From Nocardioides sp. Soil805 (lineage in GTDB: Bacteria; Actinomycetota; Actinomycetes; Propionibacteriales; Nocardioidaceae), in contig NZ_LMSU01000002.1 in assembly GCF_001429625.1 (NCBI RefSeq), positions 868,001-932,000 on the forward strand: a DNA stretch of 64,000 nucleotides. Direction: 5' to 3'. A program made the position numbers and the translations under genes. The notes beneath the pieces are model-generated. The model saw only the letters and a list, made by a program, of their open reading frames with translations. It was not told the DNA's origin and did not search any database. Each line of letters begins with the position of its first letter. Position 1 is the first letter of the stretch. Below, piece after piece: positions 7,840-16,430 of this stretch.

Positions 7840-9096
7840 TCACTGCTCGCGCACGGTGACCTGGCCCATGCCCAGGTCGACCTCGATGGTCATGTCGGGG
7901 ACCTCGTCGCCGCCGTCGACGAAGCCGTCGCGCTGCACGTCGAGGCCGCCGCTCTCCTGCCCGAGGACGTCGACGTTGCCGACCCCGGCCGAGGCGTCGA
8001 CGGTGACGTCCATGCCCTGTGGCACGACGACCTCGATGGAGCCGACCCCGCCGTCGAGGGAGATGCGGCGACCGTCGAGGTCCTCGACGTCGGTGACGTC
8101 GGAGAGGTCCAGCGTCAGCTCGCCGGTCCCGAGGTCGTAGCTGTCGCGCACCTCGGCCGGGGTGGTGGGCGAGTAGGCGAGCCGGGTGCCCTCCCAGTCG
8201 TCGGACGCCGTCGCCCCGAGGGTGGCGACCGCGGCGAGCAGCCCGACCAGGATCAGGCCGCCCGCGCGGCCCCAGAAGGCGCCGAGGACCAGCATCAGGC
8301 CCGTGATCCCCAACGCCAGCGCCGGGTAGCCCGCGTCCGGCACGTCGGTGCCGGCCGCGTCCACGACCCCCAGGGTGCCGACGCCGATCGCGATGAGGGC
8401 CAGGGTCGCCCAGAAGAGGATCGGGCCGCGCTTGCGCGGGTTGCGGGGGCGGACGTACGCCGCCGGGTCGTAGCCCGGCCCGGTCTGCGTGAAGCCCTCG
8501 TACGTCGAGCCGGTGAACGTCGAGCCCGTGTACGCCGAGCCCGTGTACGCCGCTGCTGGGTAAGCGGCCGCGGGGGCCGTGACGGGGGCGGGCGGGACGC
8601 CGTGCCGCTGCTGGTTGCGGTTGAGGAACCACAGCACGACCAGCGCCACGCCGACGACCGGCCACGGGAACCAGAAGGCGCCCGCCCAGTCGCCGAGCGC
8701 GGCCAGGGCGGCCAGCACACCGGCACCGAGCAGCGCGACCCTGCGGCTGCGCTCGTCGAGGCCGAGGGGCTGGTCGGCGGAGCCCTCCTCGGGCACCAGC
8801 AGCCAGCCGGCGGCGTACAGGAGCAGGCCCGAGCCGCCGAAGAAGACCAGCACCACGAGCGCGACGCGCACGATGATCGGGTCGATGTCGAGGTGGCGGG
8901 CCAGGCCGCCGGCGACACCGGCCACGTGGCGGTCGTGCACCGAGCGACGCAGCCGGCCCAGGTCGCGCATCTGCTCGCTGCTCACGCGGGGACCGCCGGT
9001 GAGCGGCGGCTGCTCCGGGGACGGGGAGGCCTGGTCCGTCGGTTGGTCCGTCGGCGGGTCCGGCGTCGGGTCCGGTGGGGGAGTGGTCGTGTCCAT
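7840..9096 (-). CDS. PspC-domain membrane protein with C-terminal beta-rich domain
   Basis: 418 residues. A Pro/Thr-rich N-terminus (1-35) precedes a PspC domain (about 45-110, containing GVAGGLARHLDIDP and LLYAAGWLLVPEEG). Then come further membrane helices, a low-complexity stretch of repeated Y-T-G-S units (about 180-205), two or three helices, and a C-terminal domain resembling the LiaF/YvqF-type beta-helix (GGVGSIEVVVPQGMDVTVDASAG). PspC proteins sit in the membrane and take part in envelope-stress sensing in other bacteria. It is divergent from a kinase carrying the same domain, so shared control is likely. ATG 9096 chosen because upstream codons lack coding character. Confidence 0.88.
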   Translation of the reverse strand: MDTTTPPPDPTPDPPTDQPTDQASPSPEQPPLTGGPRVSSEQMRDLGRLRRSVHDRHVAGVAGGLARHLDIDPIIVRVALVVLVFFGGSGLLLYAAGWLLVPEEGSADQPLGLDERSRRVALLGAGVLAALAALGDWAGAFWFPWPVVGVALVVLWFLNRNQQRHGVPPAPVTAPAAAYPAAAYTGSAYTGSTFTGSTYEGFTQTGPGYDPAAYVRPRNPRKRGPILFWATLALIAIGVGTLGVVDAAGTDVPDAGYPALALGITGLMLVLGAFWGRAGGLILVGLLAAVATLGATASDDWEGTRLAYSPTTPAEVRDSYDLGTGELTLDLSDVTDVEDLDGRRISLDGGVGSIEVVVPQGMDVTVDASAGVGNVDVLGQESGGLDVQRDGFVDGGDEVPDMTIEVDLGMGQVTVREQ

Positions 9097-9138
9097 GGCT
9101 CCAGCGTGGGTGCTTCGTCGTCGTCGGACCATCGGTGA

Positions 9139-9206
9139 GGACCCTGGTCCGTGCTGGTGCCTGCGGGGTCGCACCTCAGGGTCGAGCCGGGGTCGTGCCT
9201 CATGGG
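9139..9206. promoter_or_regulatory. candidate operator region between the divergent PspC genes
   Basis: In the 144-bp divergent spacer, GGACC-CT-GGTCC is a perfect inverted repeat (9139-9150). A 16-17-bp direct repeat GGGGTCG[CT][AG]CCTCA[GT]GG occurs at 9165-9181 and 9189-9206, spaced 24 bp. Binding by the adjacent LuxR-type regulator is an inference. Confidence 0.35.
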
Positions 9207-9240
9207 AAGAGCGGTCCTGGCCTGCGACGATGGTGTCACG

Positions 9241-10515
9241 ATGAGCACCCCGCAGTCCGTACGCCGTGCCTACCGCGACACCTCCGCCCCCGTGGCCGGC
9301 GGCGTCGCGGCCGGTCTGGCACGCCACCTCGGCACCCACGTGCTGTGGGTGCGGAGCGCCTTCGTGGTGCTCGCGCTCATCGACGGCCTCGGCATCCTGC
9401 TGTACGCCGCGTTGTGGGTGTTCCTGCCCGCCGACAGCAGCTTCCCCGACGAGGCGCCCGGGCTGGCCAGTGCCCGCCGCGGCGGGCGACGCCCGCGCCG
9501 GGTCGGCCGGCTGGCCAGCGCCGGCCCGGCCATCGCCATCGGGGCCCTGCTCTTCGGCGGCGTGCTCGGCTTCGAGGCCGTCTTCGGCCAGGGCGTGCTG
9601 TTCTGGCCGGTGGTCCTCGGGGTGGCCGGCATCGCGCTGCTGTGGCGCCAGGCCGACGAGGCCCAGCGCGAGCGGTGGCTCGACTCCTCGGGCCGCATCG
9701 ACCCCTTCCGTGCCGTGTTCGGCAACGGCGGCTGGGCGGCGTACGCCCGCGTGGCGACCGGCCTGGGCCTCGTCGTGGTGGCCCTCGTCGTCTTCGGCGT
9801 CACCACCGGCTCGGTCCGCTTCGCCGGGCCGGTGGTCGTGGCCGGGCTGCTCGGCATCCTGGGGCTCGCCCTGGTCGTCGGCCCGTGGGTGCTGCGTCTG
9901 GTCAACGACCTCGGCGCCGAGCGCGCCGAGCGGATCCGCACGCAGGAGCGCGCCGACATGGCCGCGCACCTGCACGACTCGGTGCTCCAGACCCTGGCCC
10001 TGATCCAGAAGAACTCCGGCGACGCGACCACGGTCGCCCGCCTCGCCCGTGCCCAGGAGCGCGACCTGCGCACCTGGCTCTTCGAGGGCGAGGCCGCTGA
10101 CGACACGACCCTGTCGGGAGCGCTGCGCGACCTCGCGGCGTCGGTCGAGGAGACGCACCCGGTGGTGGTCGACGTCGTCACCGTCGGCGACTGCGCCGAC
10201 TCCGAGGCGGTGCGCACCGTCGCCAACGCCACCCGCGAGGCCGTGGTCAACGCCGCCAAGCATGCGGGGGTCCCGCGCGTCGACGTCTACGCCGAGGTCA
10301 CCGGCGACGCGGTCGAGGTCTTCGTCCGCGACCGGGGGGCCGGCTTCGACCTCGACGCCGTGGCGACCGACCGCCACGGCGTCCGCAACAGCATCATGGA
10401 CCGGATGACGCGCCACGGCGGCCGGGCCGAGGTCCGTACGTCGCCCGGTGCCGGCACCGAGGTCCGCCTCCACATGCCACTGCCCACCACATCCGCAGCC
10501 CGAGGAGAGTCATGA
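9241..10515 (+). CDS. PspC-domain sensor histidine kinase (NarL/DesK type)
   Basis: 424 residues: N-terminal PspC domain (about 10-65), several membrane helices (about 95-215), a HisKA_3-type dimerisation helix with AAHLHDSVLQTL (phosphoacceptor His near 245), and a C-terminal ATPase with NATREAVVNAAKHA (N-box) and DRGAGF (G1). It senses an unknown envelope signal and phosphorylates the regulator encoded next. ATG 9241 begins six bases after GATGGT, suggesting a leaderless transcript. The stop overlaps the next start as ATGA. Streptomyces carries similar PspC-kinase/LuxR-regulator pairs (from memory, the MacRS type). Confidence 0.92.
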   Translation: MSTPQSVRRAYRDTSAPVAGGVAAGLARHLGTHVLWVRSAFVVLALIDGLGILLYAALWVFLPADSSFPDEAPGLASARRGGRRPRRVGRLASAGPAIAIGALLFGGVLGFEAVFGQGVLFWPVVLGVAGIALLWRQADEAQRERWLDSSGRIDPFRAVFGNGGWAAYARVATGLGLVVVALVVFGVTTGSVRFAGPVVVAGLLGILGLALVVGPWVLRLVNDLGAERAERIRTQERADMAAHLHDSVLQTLALIQKNSGDATTVARLARAQERDLRTWLFEGEAADDTTLSGALRDLAASVEETHPVVVDVVTVGDCADSEAVRTVANATREAVVNAAKHAGVPRVDVYAEVTGDAVEVFVRDRGAGFDLDAVATDRHGVRNSIMDRMTRHGGRAEVRTSPGAGTEVRLHMPLPTTSAARGES

Positions 10516-11180
10516 CCGAGTCCGACCGTCCCGTCCGCCCGGTGAGCGTCGTCATCGTCGACGACCACGCGATGTTCCGGGCCGGGGTCCGCGCCGAGCT
10601 CGCCGGGGCCGGTGCCGGGGAGGTCGAGGTCGTCGCCGAGGCGGCCGACGTCGCGGAGGCGGTGGCCGCGATCCGCGAGCACCAGCCGCTGGTGGTGCTG
10701 CTCGACGTGCACCTCCCTGGGGGTGGGGGCGTCGAAGTGATGCGACTGGCCCCGTCGCCCCGGGCCCGCTACCTCGCCCTGTCGGTCAGCGACGCCGCCG
10801 AGGACGTCATCGGCACCATCCGCGGCGGTGCCCGCGGCTACGTCACCAAGACCATCACCGGCCCGGAGCTGGTCGACGCGATCGCCCGGGTCGCCGACGG
10901 CGACGCCGTCTTCTCCCCGCGGCTCGCGGGCTTCGTCCTGGACGCGTTCGCGGGCTCCATCGACGTCGCGGCGGTCGACGAGGACCTCGACCGCCTCACC
11001 GAGCGCGAGCGCGAGGTGATGCGGCTGATCGCGCGGGGCTACGCCTACAAGGAGGTCGCGCGCGAGCTCTTCATCTCGGTCAAGACCGTCGAGACCCACA
11101 TGTCCTCGACGCTGCGCAAGCTCCAGCTCTCGAGCCGCCACGAGCTCACCCGATGGGCCTCGGACCGCCGTCTGCTGTGA
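10512..11180 (+). CDS. LuxR/NarL-family response regulator
   Basis: 222 residues. Receiver domain about 10-130 with acidic pair Asp17/Asp18, phosphoacceptor Asp65 (VVLLDVH) and a Lys at VTKTI. C-terminal GerE-type helix-turn-helix about 155-220 (LTEREREVMRLIARGYAYKEVA, then SVKTVETHMSSTLRKL; first stretch split here). Overlaps the kinase stop by four bases, so the pair is coupled. Likely targets are its own operon and the divergent PspC gene (inference). Confidence 0.94.
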   Translation: MTESDRPVRPVSVVIVDDHAMFRAGVRAELAGAGAGEVEVVAEAADVAEAVAAIREHQPLVVLLDVHLPGGGGVEVMRLAPSPRARYLALSVSDAAEDVIGTIRGGARGYVTKTITGPELVDAIARVADGDAVFSPRLAGFVLDAFAGSIDVAAVDEDLDRLTEREREVMRLIARGYAYKEVARELFISVKTVETHMSSTLRKLQLSSRHELTRWASDRRLL

Positions 11181-11259
11181 CCGGCCCGATTGACAACTCA
11201 TCCTGAGTCGGGTGGGGTCAGCGCATCCCACCCCCTCCACTCGGGAAGTGAGGGCCCTC

Positions 11260-12684
11260 GTGGCCGACTCCACCACCACTGCGACGAACCCGGTCGACGA
11301 CGACAGCGAGCTCAAGCGCTCCATCACCGGTCGGCTGCTGTTCTTCTACACGCTCGGCGACGTCCTGGGCTCCGGGATCTACGTCCTCATCGGCCTGGTC
11401 GCGGCTGCGGTCGGCGGCGCGTTCTGGATCGCCTTCGCCCTCGGCGTGACCGTCGCCGCCATCACCGGCGCGGCGTACGCCGAGCTGGTCACGAAGTACC
11501 CCCGGGCCGCCGGTGCGTCGCTCTACGTCAACCAGGCCTTCGGCAGCCGGCCGCTCACGTTCCTCATCACCGTCTCGTTCCTCGCGGCGAGCATGGCGGC
11601 GTCGGGCTCGCTGGCCACCGGGTTCGCGTCGTACTTCGCCGAGCTGTGGTCCGGTCCGCCGGCGCTGCTCGTCTCGCTGGTCTTCGTGGCCCTGCTCGTG
11701 GTCGTCAACTACATCGGCATCACCGAGTCGGTGGTGATCAACATGGTGATGACCTTCGTCGAGGCGGCGGGCCTGGTCATCGTGATGGTCATCGGCATCG
11801 TGTTCATCGTCCAGGGCAACGCCGACTTCGGCGTGCTGACCCAGATCGACACCGGGGGCGACTACAGCAGCCCGGCGCTGGCCGTGCTGGCCGGCATCTC
11901 GTTCTCCTTCTTCGCGATGACGGGCTTCGAGAACACCGTCAACGTCGCCGAGGAGACCATCGAGCCCTACAAGGCGTTCCCGCGCTCACTGGTCGGCGGC
12001 ATGCTGGTGGCCGGCCTGGTCTACGTCCTGGTCTCCATGGCCGCGGCGCTGACCGTGCCGACGGACACGCTCGCGGAGTCCGACGCCGCGCTGCTCGAGG
12101 TCGTCAAGGCCGGCATCCTGCCGTTCTCGACGGACCTGATGGCCACGATCTTCTCGATCATCGCGCTGGTCGCCATCACCAACACCACGCTGGTCACCAT
12201 CGTCACCCAGCCGCGCATCCTCTACGGCATGGCCCGCGAGGACGTGGTGCCGGGCATCTTCGCCAAGATCCACCCCGTCCGACGCAGCCCGTGGGTGGGC
12301 CTGCTCTTCAGCGGCGTGGTGGTCGGGCTGCTGCTCGTCATCGGCACCCTCGTCACCGAGGCCGGTGGCGGTATCGACCTCGTCGGACGACTGGCGACGG
12401 TCACCGTCGTGCTCCTGCTCGCCATCTACGCCCTGGTGATCGTCTCCTGCCTCAAGCTGCGCGGGCAGGACGAGCACGAGGAGATCTTCCGGGCCAACAC
12501 GCCGCTGCTGGTCCTGGGGCTCGTGGGCAACCTGGCGATCCTGGGCTTCACGGTCTACGACGACCCCCACTCGCTGATCTGGTGCGCGGGCCTGCTCGGT
12601 GTGGGACTGGTGCTCTTCCTCGCCGAGCACTTCTTCGGCAGCCGCGGCACCGGCGCCCGCACGCCCGACCTCGAGGGGGCCTGA
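11260..12684 (+). CDS. APC-superfamily amino acid permease
   Basis: 474 residues with about 12 hydrophobic helices. The first helix carries the APC signature GDVLGSGIY, and AGASLYV follows in helix 3, as in amino-acid/polyamine/organocation permeases. Substrate unknown. GTG 11260 is preferred over the GTG at 11212 because GAGGG lies about five bases upstream and the extra 16 residues are not family-like. The USP gene starts one base after its stop, a recurring arrangement of transporter plus USP in which the USP may bind nucleotide and modulate transport (family knowledge, not shown here). Confidence 0.9.
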   Translation: MADSTTTATNPVDDDSELKRSITGRLLFFYTLGDVLGSGIYVLIGLVAAAVGGAFWIAFALGVTVAAITGAAYAELVTKYPRAAGASLYVNQAFGSRPLTFLITVSFLAASMAASGSLATGFASYFAELWSGPPALLVSLVFVALLVVVNYIGITESVVINMVMTFVEAAGLVIVMVIGIVFIVQGNADFGVLTQIDTGGDYSSPALAVLAGISFSFFAMTGFENTVNVAEETIEPYKAFPRSLVGGMLVAGLVYVLVSMAAALTVPTDTLAESDAALLEVVKAGILPFSTDLMATIFSIIALVAITNTTLVTIVTQPRILYGMAREDVVPGIFAKIHPVRRSPWVGLLFSGVVVGLLLVIGTLVTEAGGGIDLVGRLATVTVVLLLAIYALVIVSCLKLRGQDEHEEIFRANTPLLVLGLVGNLAILGFTVYDDPHSLIWCAGLLGVGLVLFLAEHFFGSRGTGARTPDLEGA

Positions 12685-12685
12685 G

Positions 12686-13141
12686 ATGCACGTCATCGTC
12701 GCCACGGACGGTTCCCGGCAGTCGCTGGCGGCCGCCAAGCACCTCACGTCGTTCGCCGACCCTGCGAAGATCACCGACGTCTCGGTGGTGGCGGTGATCC
12801 GGCCACTGGCCTCGGTCGCCTTCGCCGACGACCTGTCGGAGGGCACGTGGCCCGCCGCCGGCTCGTTCCGCGAGGCCGCGGAGAGCGCCGTCGAGACCAT
12901 CGCCGCCGTCTTCGACGGCTGGGGGCCCACGGTCCACAAGCGGATCCGCAGCGGGTCGGCGGCCAACGAGATCATCAAGGCCGCTCAGCAGTACGACGCC
13001 GGGCTGGTGGTCGTGGCGGCCGGTGGTCGCGGGCTCAGCGACAGCGTGCTCGTGGGCAGCACCGCGCAGCGGGTGCAGCACTACGCCCCCTGCCCGGTGC
13101 TCGTCGTACGGCCCAAGCCCCGCAAGCCGCGCAAGGCCTGA
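12686..13141 (+). CDS. universal stress protein (UspA family)
   Basis: 151 residues, single Usp domain: MHVIVATDGS at the N-terminus and GGRGLSDSVLVGSTAQRV then PCPVLVV at the C-terminus. The ATP-binding loop GxxG-N9-G[ST] appears two residues shorter here (seven residues between GRG and GS), so ATP binding should not be assumed. A basic KPRKPRKA tail follows. ATG 12686 starts one base after the permease stop. Confidence 0.88.
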   Translation: MHVIVATDGSRQSLAAAKHLTSFADPAKITDVSVVAVIRPLASVAFADDLSEGTWPAAGSFREAAESAVETIAAVFDGWGPTVHKRIRSGSAANEIIKAAQQYDAGLVVVAAGGRGLSDSVLVGSTAQRVQHYAPCPVLVVRPKPRKPRKA

Positions 13142-13155
13142 GGGACACGCGCCGC

Positions 13156-13161
13156 TAGGGT
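13156..13161 (+). promoter_or_regulatory. -10 box, leaderless start for the small membrane protein
   Basis: TAGGGT six bases before ATG 13168, with no ribosome-binding site in between. Confidence 0.55.
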
Positions 13162-13167
13162 TCGGCC

Positions 13168-13527
13168 ATGGAGACCCTCCGGCTGGTCCTGCTCTTCCTG
13201 CACGTGCTCGGCTTCGCCGCGCTCCTCGGCGGCCTCGTCGTCCAGGCGCGTGACGCCGACAAGACGGTCAACGCCGCCATGCGCGACGGCATCGGCACCG
13301 CCTTCGTCACCGGGCTGCTGCTGGTCGGGGTCCTGGAGGCGGGGGACACGGCGGTCGACCACGCGAAGATCGCGGTCAAGTTCGCCGTCGCCCTGGCGCT
13401 GCTGGTGCTGGTCATGGCCAACACCCGCAAGCCCACCATCCCGCAAGGGCTGTGGGCCGGCCTGCTGCTCCTGACGGTGGCCAACATCGCGGTGGCCGTC
13501 TTCTGGTCGCCCGTGCACGCGGCCTGA
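13168..13527 (+). CDS. small four-helix membrane protein
   Basis: 119 residues, almost entirely hydrophobic. Four predicted helices (about 5-25, 42-60, 64-84, 92-112) are linked by short charged loops (ARDADKTVN, AVDHAK, NTRKP). No catalytic motif seen. It has its own promoter and lies upstream of pcrA. Function unknown. Confidence 0.8.
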   Translation: METLRLVLLFLHVLGFAALLGGLVVQARDADKTVNAAMRDGIGTAFVTGLLLVGVLEAGDTAVDHAKIAVKFAVALALLVLVMANTRKPTIPQGLWAGLLLLTVANIAVAVFWSPVHAA

Positions 13528-13589
13528 CGGTTTCGGCCGGCTCCTCGGGCGCCGGGCTGTCCGTCCCGGGACGTAGGCTGGGGGACGAG

Positions 13590-16019
13590 ATGAGCATCCC
13601 CTTCCCGCTGCCCGGCTTCGAGTCCGCCCCACCCGTCGAGGAGCCCCGGAGCACCCGTGGCGGCCCGTCGCGAGACGAGCTGCTCGCGGGTCTCAACGAG
13701 CCCCAGGCGGCGGCCGTCGTGCACGCCGGGGCACCCCTGCTCGTGGTCGCCGGTGCCGGTTCGGGCAAGACCCGGGTGCTCACCCGCCGCATCGCCTGGC
13801 TCATCTCCGAGCGCAAGGCCCACCCCGGGTCGATCCTGGCGATCACCTTCACCAACAAGGCCGCCGCCGAGATGAAGGAGCGCGTCGAGGACCTCGTCGG
13901 CAAGCGCGCCCGGATCATGTGGGTCAGCACCTTCCACTCCGCCTGCGTGCGGATCCTGCGCAAGGAGATCACCGCCCTCAACACCGGCGGTCTGGGCTTC
14001 AAGTCCAACTTCTCGATCTACGACGCCGCCGACTCCAAGCGGTTGATGACGCTGGTCCTCAAGGACCTCGACCTCGACCCCAAGCGCCACCAGCCCGGCG
14101 CGGTGCTGCACTGGGTGAGCAACCACAAGAACGAGCTGCGCGACCCCGAGGAGGCCGCCAAGGACGCCCGCAACGGCTTCGAGGAGTCCTACGCGGCGGC
14201 GTACGCCTCCTACCAGCGGCGCCTGCGCGAGGCCAACGCCCTCGACTTCGACGACCTGATCATGCTCACCGTGCACCTGTTCCAGGCGTTCCCCGAGATC
14301 CGGCAGAACTACCGCCGCCGGTTCCGCCACGTGCTGGTCGACGAGTACCAGGACACCAACCACGCGCAGTACGCCCTCATCCACCAGCTGTGCGGCCACG
14401 ACCTCGAGCGGGGCGACAGCCCCGGCGAGGAGCCCAGCGAGCTGATGGTGGTCGGTGACGCCGACCAGTCGATCTACGCGTTCCGCGGCGCCAACATCCG
14501 CAACATCATGGACTTCGAGCAGGACTTCCCCGACGCCGTCTCGATCATGCTCGAGCAGAACTACCGCTCGACCCAGACCATCCTCACCGCGGCCAACTCG
14601 GTCATCTCCAACAACGCGAGCCGCAAGGAGAAGCGGTTGTGGTCCGAGGCCGGCGACGGCGAGCGGATCGTGGGCTACGTCGCCGACGACGAGCACGACG
14701 AGGCCCGCTTCGTCAGCGAGGAGGTCGACCGGCTCGTCGACGACGGTCGCAAGCCCTCCGACGTGGCCGTGTTCTACCGCACCAACGCGCAGTCGCGCGT
14801 CTTCGAGGAGGTGTTCATCCGCACCGGCCAGCCCTACAAGGTCGTCGGCGGGGTGCGCTTCTACGAGCGGCGCGAGGTGCGCGACGCGCTCGCCTACCTG
14901 CGGATGCTGGTCAACACCGCCGACCAGATCTCGGTGCGCCGGGTCCTCAACACCCCCAAGCGCGGCATCGGGGAGCGGGCCGAGGCCTGTGTGCAGGCGC
15001 TCGCCGAGCGGGAGCGGATCACCTTCTGGGACGCGCTGGTCCGCGCAGACCAGGCGCCGGGACTCGCGACCCGCAGCCTCAAGAACATCCAGGGCTTCGT
15101 CGCGATGGTCCAGGAGCTCCAGTCGATGGTCGACGCCGGCGAGCGCCCCGACGTCGTCCTGGAGTCCGTGCTCGAGCGCTCGGGATACCTCACCGAGCTC
15201 GAGGCGAGCGACGACCCCCAGGACGCCACCCGCGTGGAGAACCTCGCCGAGCTCGTCGCCGTGGCCCGTGAGTTCGCCGACGACCCGCAGCCCGGCCCCA
15301 GCGCCGACCCGGCCGACATCGAGGCCGGCACCGTCTCGGTGGGCCTCGGCGACTTCCTCGAGCGCGTGGCCCTGGTCGCCGACGCCGACCAGATCCCCGA
15401 CGCGCCCGACGGCGAGGACGTCGGCGTGGTCACCCTGATGACCCTGCACACCGCCAAGGGCCTGGAGTTCCCGGTCGTCTTCCTGACCGGCCTCGAGGAC
15501 GGGATCTTCCCCCACCAGCGCTCGCTCGGCGACCAGCCCGAGCTCGAGGAGGAGCGCCGGCTGGCCTACGTCGGGGTGACCCGGGCCCGCGAGCGCCTCT
15601 ACGTCTCGCGCGCGATGGTGCGCTCCGCGTGGGGTGCCCCCGCCCACAACCCGGCGAGCCGCTTCCTCGACGAGCTCCCGGTCGACCTGGTCGACTGGCG
15701 GCGTACGGCCCAGGCGCAGACCCGCTGGGGCCGCCCCGACCTCGCGGCGAACTCCCCGGCCCGGCTCGGCGCCCCGACGGCGGCCGGGCGGCGCAACTTC
15801 TCCTCCGCCGCGGCCCGTGCCGACGCGATGTCCAAGGCCAAGCCGGCGCGCGAGATCCCGTCGCTGGAGCCCGGCGACCGGGTGCTGCACGACTCGTTCG
15901 GGATGGGCACCGTGGTGACGCTCGAGGGCGCCGGCGACAAGTCGGTCGCCTCGATCGACTTCGGGTCCGAGGGCGTCAAGCGGCTGCTGCTGCGCTACGC
16001 GCCCGTCGAGAAGCTCTGA
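13590..16019 (+). CDS. pcrA: ATP-dependent DNA helicase PcrA/UvrD
   Basis: 809-residue superfamily-1A 3'-5' DNA helicase for repair and replication-fork clearance. Q-motif LNEPQAAAV at 35-43, Walker A GAGSGKT at 55-61, ITFTNKAAAEM (Ia), VDEYQDTN (II), GDADQSIYAFRGA (III), QNYRST (IV), TLHTAKGLEF (V) and VGVTRARERL (VI) are all intact. The last 55 residues form a Tudor-like tail (GDRVLHDSFGMGTVV...KRLLLRYAPVEKL), which in PcrA/UvrD contacts RNA polymerase. ATG 13590 is preceded by TAGGCT (13574-13579) and a GGGGGACGAG stretch. A terminator-like hairpin follows. Confidence 0.96.
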   Translation: MSIPFPLPGFESAPPVEEPRSTRGGPSRDELLAGLNEPQAAAVVHAGAPLLVVAGAGSGKTRVLTRRIAWLISERKAHPGSILAITFTNKAAAEMKERVEDLVGKRARIMWVSTFHSACVRILRKEITALNTGGLGFKSNFSIYDAADSKRLMTLVLKDLDLDPKRHQPGAVLHWVSNHKNELRDPEEAAKDARNGFEESYAAAYASYQRRLREANALDFDDLIMLTVHLFQAFPEIRQNYRRRFRHVLVDEYQDTNHAQYALIHQLCGHDLERGDSPGEEPSELMVVGDADQSIYAFRGANIRNIMDFEQDFPDAVSIMLEQNYRSTQTILTAANSVISNNASRKEKRLWSEAGDGERIVGYVADDEHDEARFVSEEVDRLVDDGRKPSDVAVFYRTNAQSRVFEEVFIRTGQPYKVVGGVRFYERREVRDALAYLRMLVNTADQISVRRVLNTPKRGIGERAEACVQALAERERITFWDALVRADQAPGLATRSLKNIQGFVAMVQELQSMVDAGERPDVVLESVLERSGYLTELEASDDPQDATRVENLAELVAVAREFADDPQPGPSADPADIEAGTVSVGLGDFLERVALVADADQIPDAPDGEDVGVVTLMTLHTAKGLEFPVVFLTGLEDGIFPHQRSLGDQPELEEERRLAYVGVTRARERLYVSRAMVRSAWGAPAHNPASRFLDELPVDLVDWRRTAQAQTRWGRPDLAANSPARLGAPTAAGRRNFSSAAARADAMSKAKPAREIPSLEPGDRVLHDSFGMGTVVTLEGAGDKSVASIDFGSEGVKRLLLRYAPVEKL

Positions 16020-16037
16020 CCGGACCGCAGTCGGGGG

Positions 16038-16055
16038 CGCCGGGTCCTCCCGGCG
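16038..16055. terminator. hairpin after pcrA
   Basis: CGCCGGG (16038-16044), loop TCCT, CCCGGCG (16049-16055): a perfect 7-bp stem starting 18 bases after the pcrA stop. No U-tract. Confidence 0.55.
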
Positions 16056-16093
16056 GTGTCCTGCCGTCCTGCTGAGCTGGCGGGCCGGCGCCC

Positions 16094-16409
16094 CAGAGTG
16101 GCGGCAGACTGCGCCGGAAGCGCGCGGGATGCTGCGATGTGCCGCCACCGTGGTGTGCCGGAGTGCGATGTGCCGCCACCCTGGCGGGCGTGGCGCAAGT
16201 GGCGGCGTACGACGCCTGGTCCGGCGTCGGGGCCGTCACATGCCGCCAGTTGGCTGGTCGCCGCCTCAGAGTGGCGGCAGATTGCGCTGGAATCGCCGGG
16301 ATGCTGCGATGTGCCGTCACTGGCTGGTGTGGCGGAGGCGTGGCGCAACTGGCGGGGTACGACGCCCGGTACGGCCTCCGAGCTGTCGCGCGCCGCCAGT
16401 TGGTGGCCG
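16094..16409. repeat. tandem non-coding repeat of paired hairpins (two units)
   Basis: This fills most of the 411-bp gap between the convergent pcrA and M23 genes. Unit 1 (16094-16260) and unit 2 (16267-16409) begin with nearly identical CAGAGTGGCGGCAGAYTGCG and share GGGATGCTGCGATGTGCCG, GGCGTGGCGCAASTGGCGG and GCCGCCAGTTGG in the same order. Each unit is organised as inverted pairs: GTGGCGGCA (16098-16106) with TGCCGCCAC (16140-16148), and CAACTGGCGG (16346-16355) with CCGCCAGTTG (16393-16402). The core TGGCGG or its complement occurs 11 times from 16078 to 16398. No reading frame here looks coding. Likely a REP/BIME-like element or a structured RNA; I cannot tell which. Confidence 0.75.
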
Positions 16410-16430
16410 AGCGCGAGAAGGAAGGTCAGG

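Noticed and set aside
9097..10473. N-terminal extension of the PspC gene through the kinase region
   Set aside because: The extension is antisense to a full histidine kinase and has no coding character; ATG 9096 gives the expected PspC architecture.
11190..11220. TTGACA upstream of the permease as a -35 box
   Set aside because: No acceptable -10 hexamer at 16-18 bases; kept only as a weak similarity.
16056..16430. Short overlapping frames on both strands in the repeat block
   Set aside because: Their peptides only mirror the DNA repeat (repeated Ala/Pro/Ser/Arg text), with no ribosome sites or family likeness.
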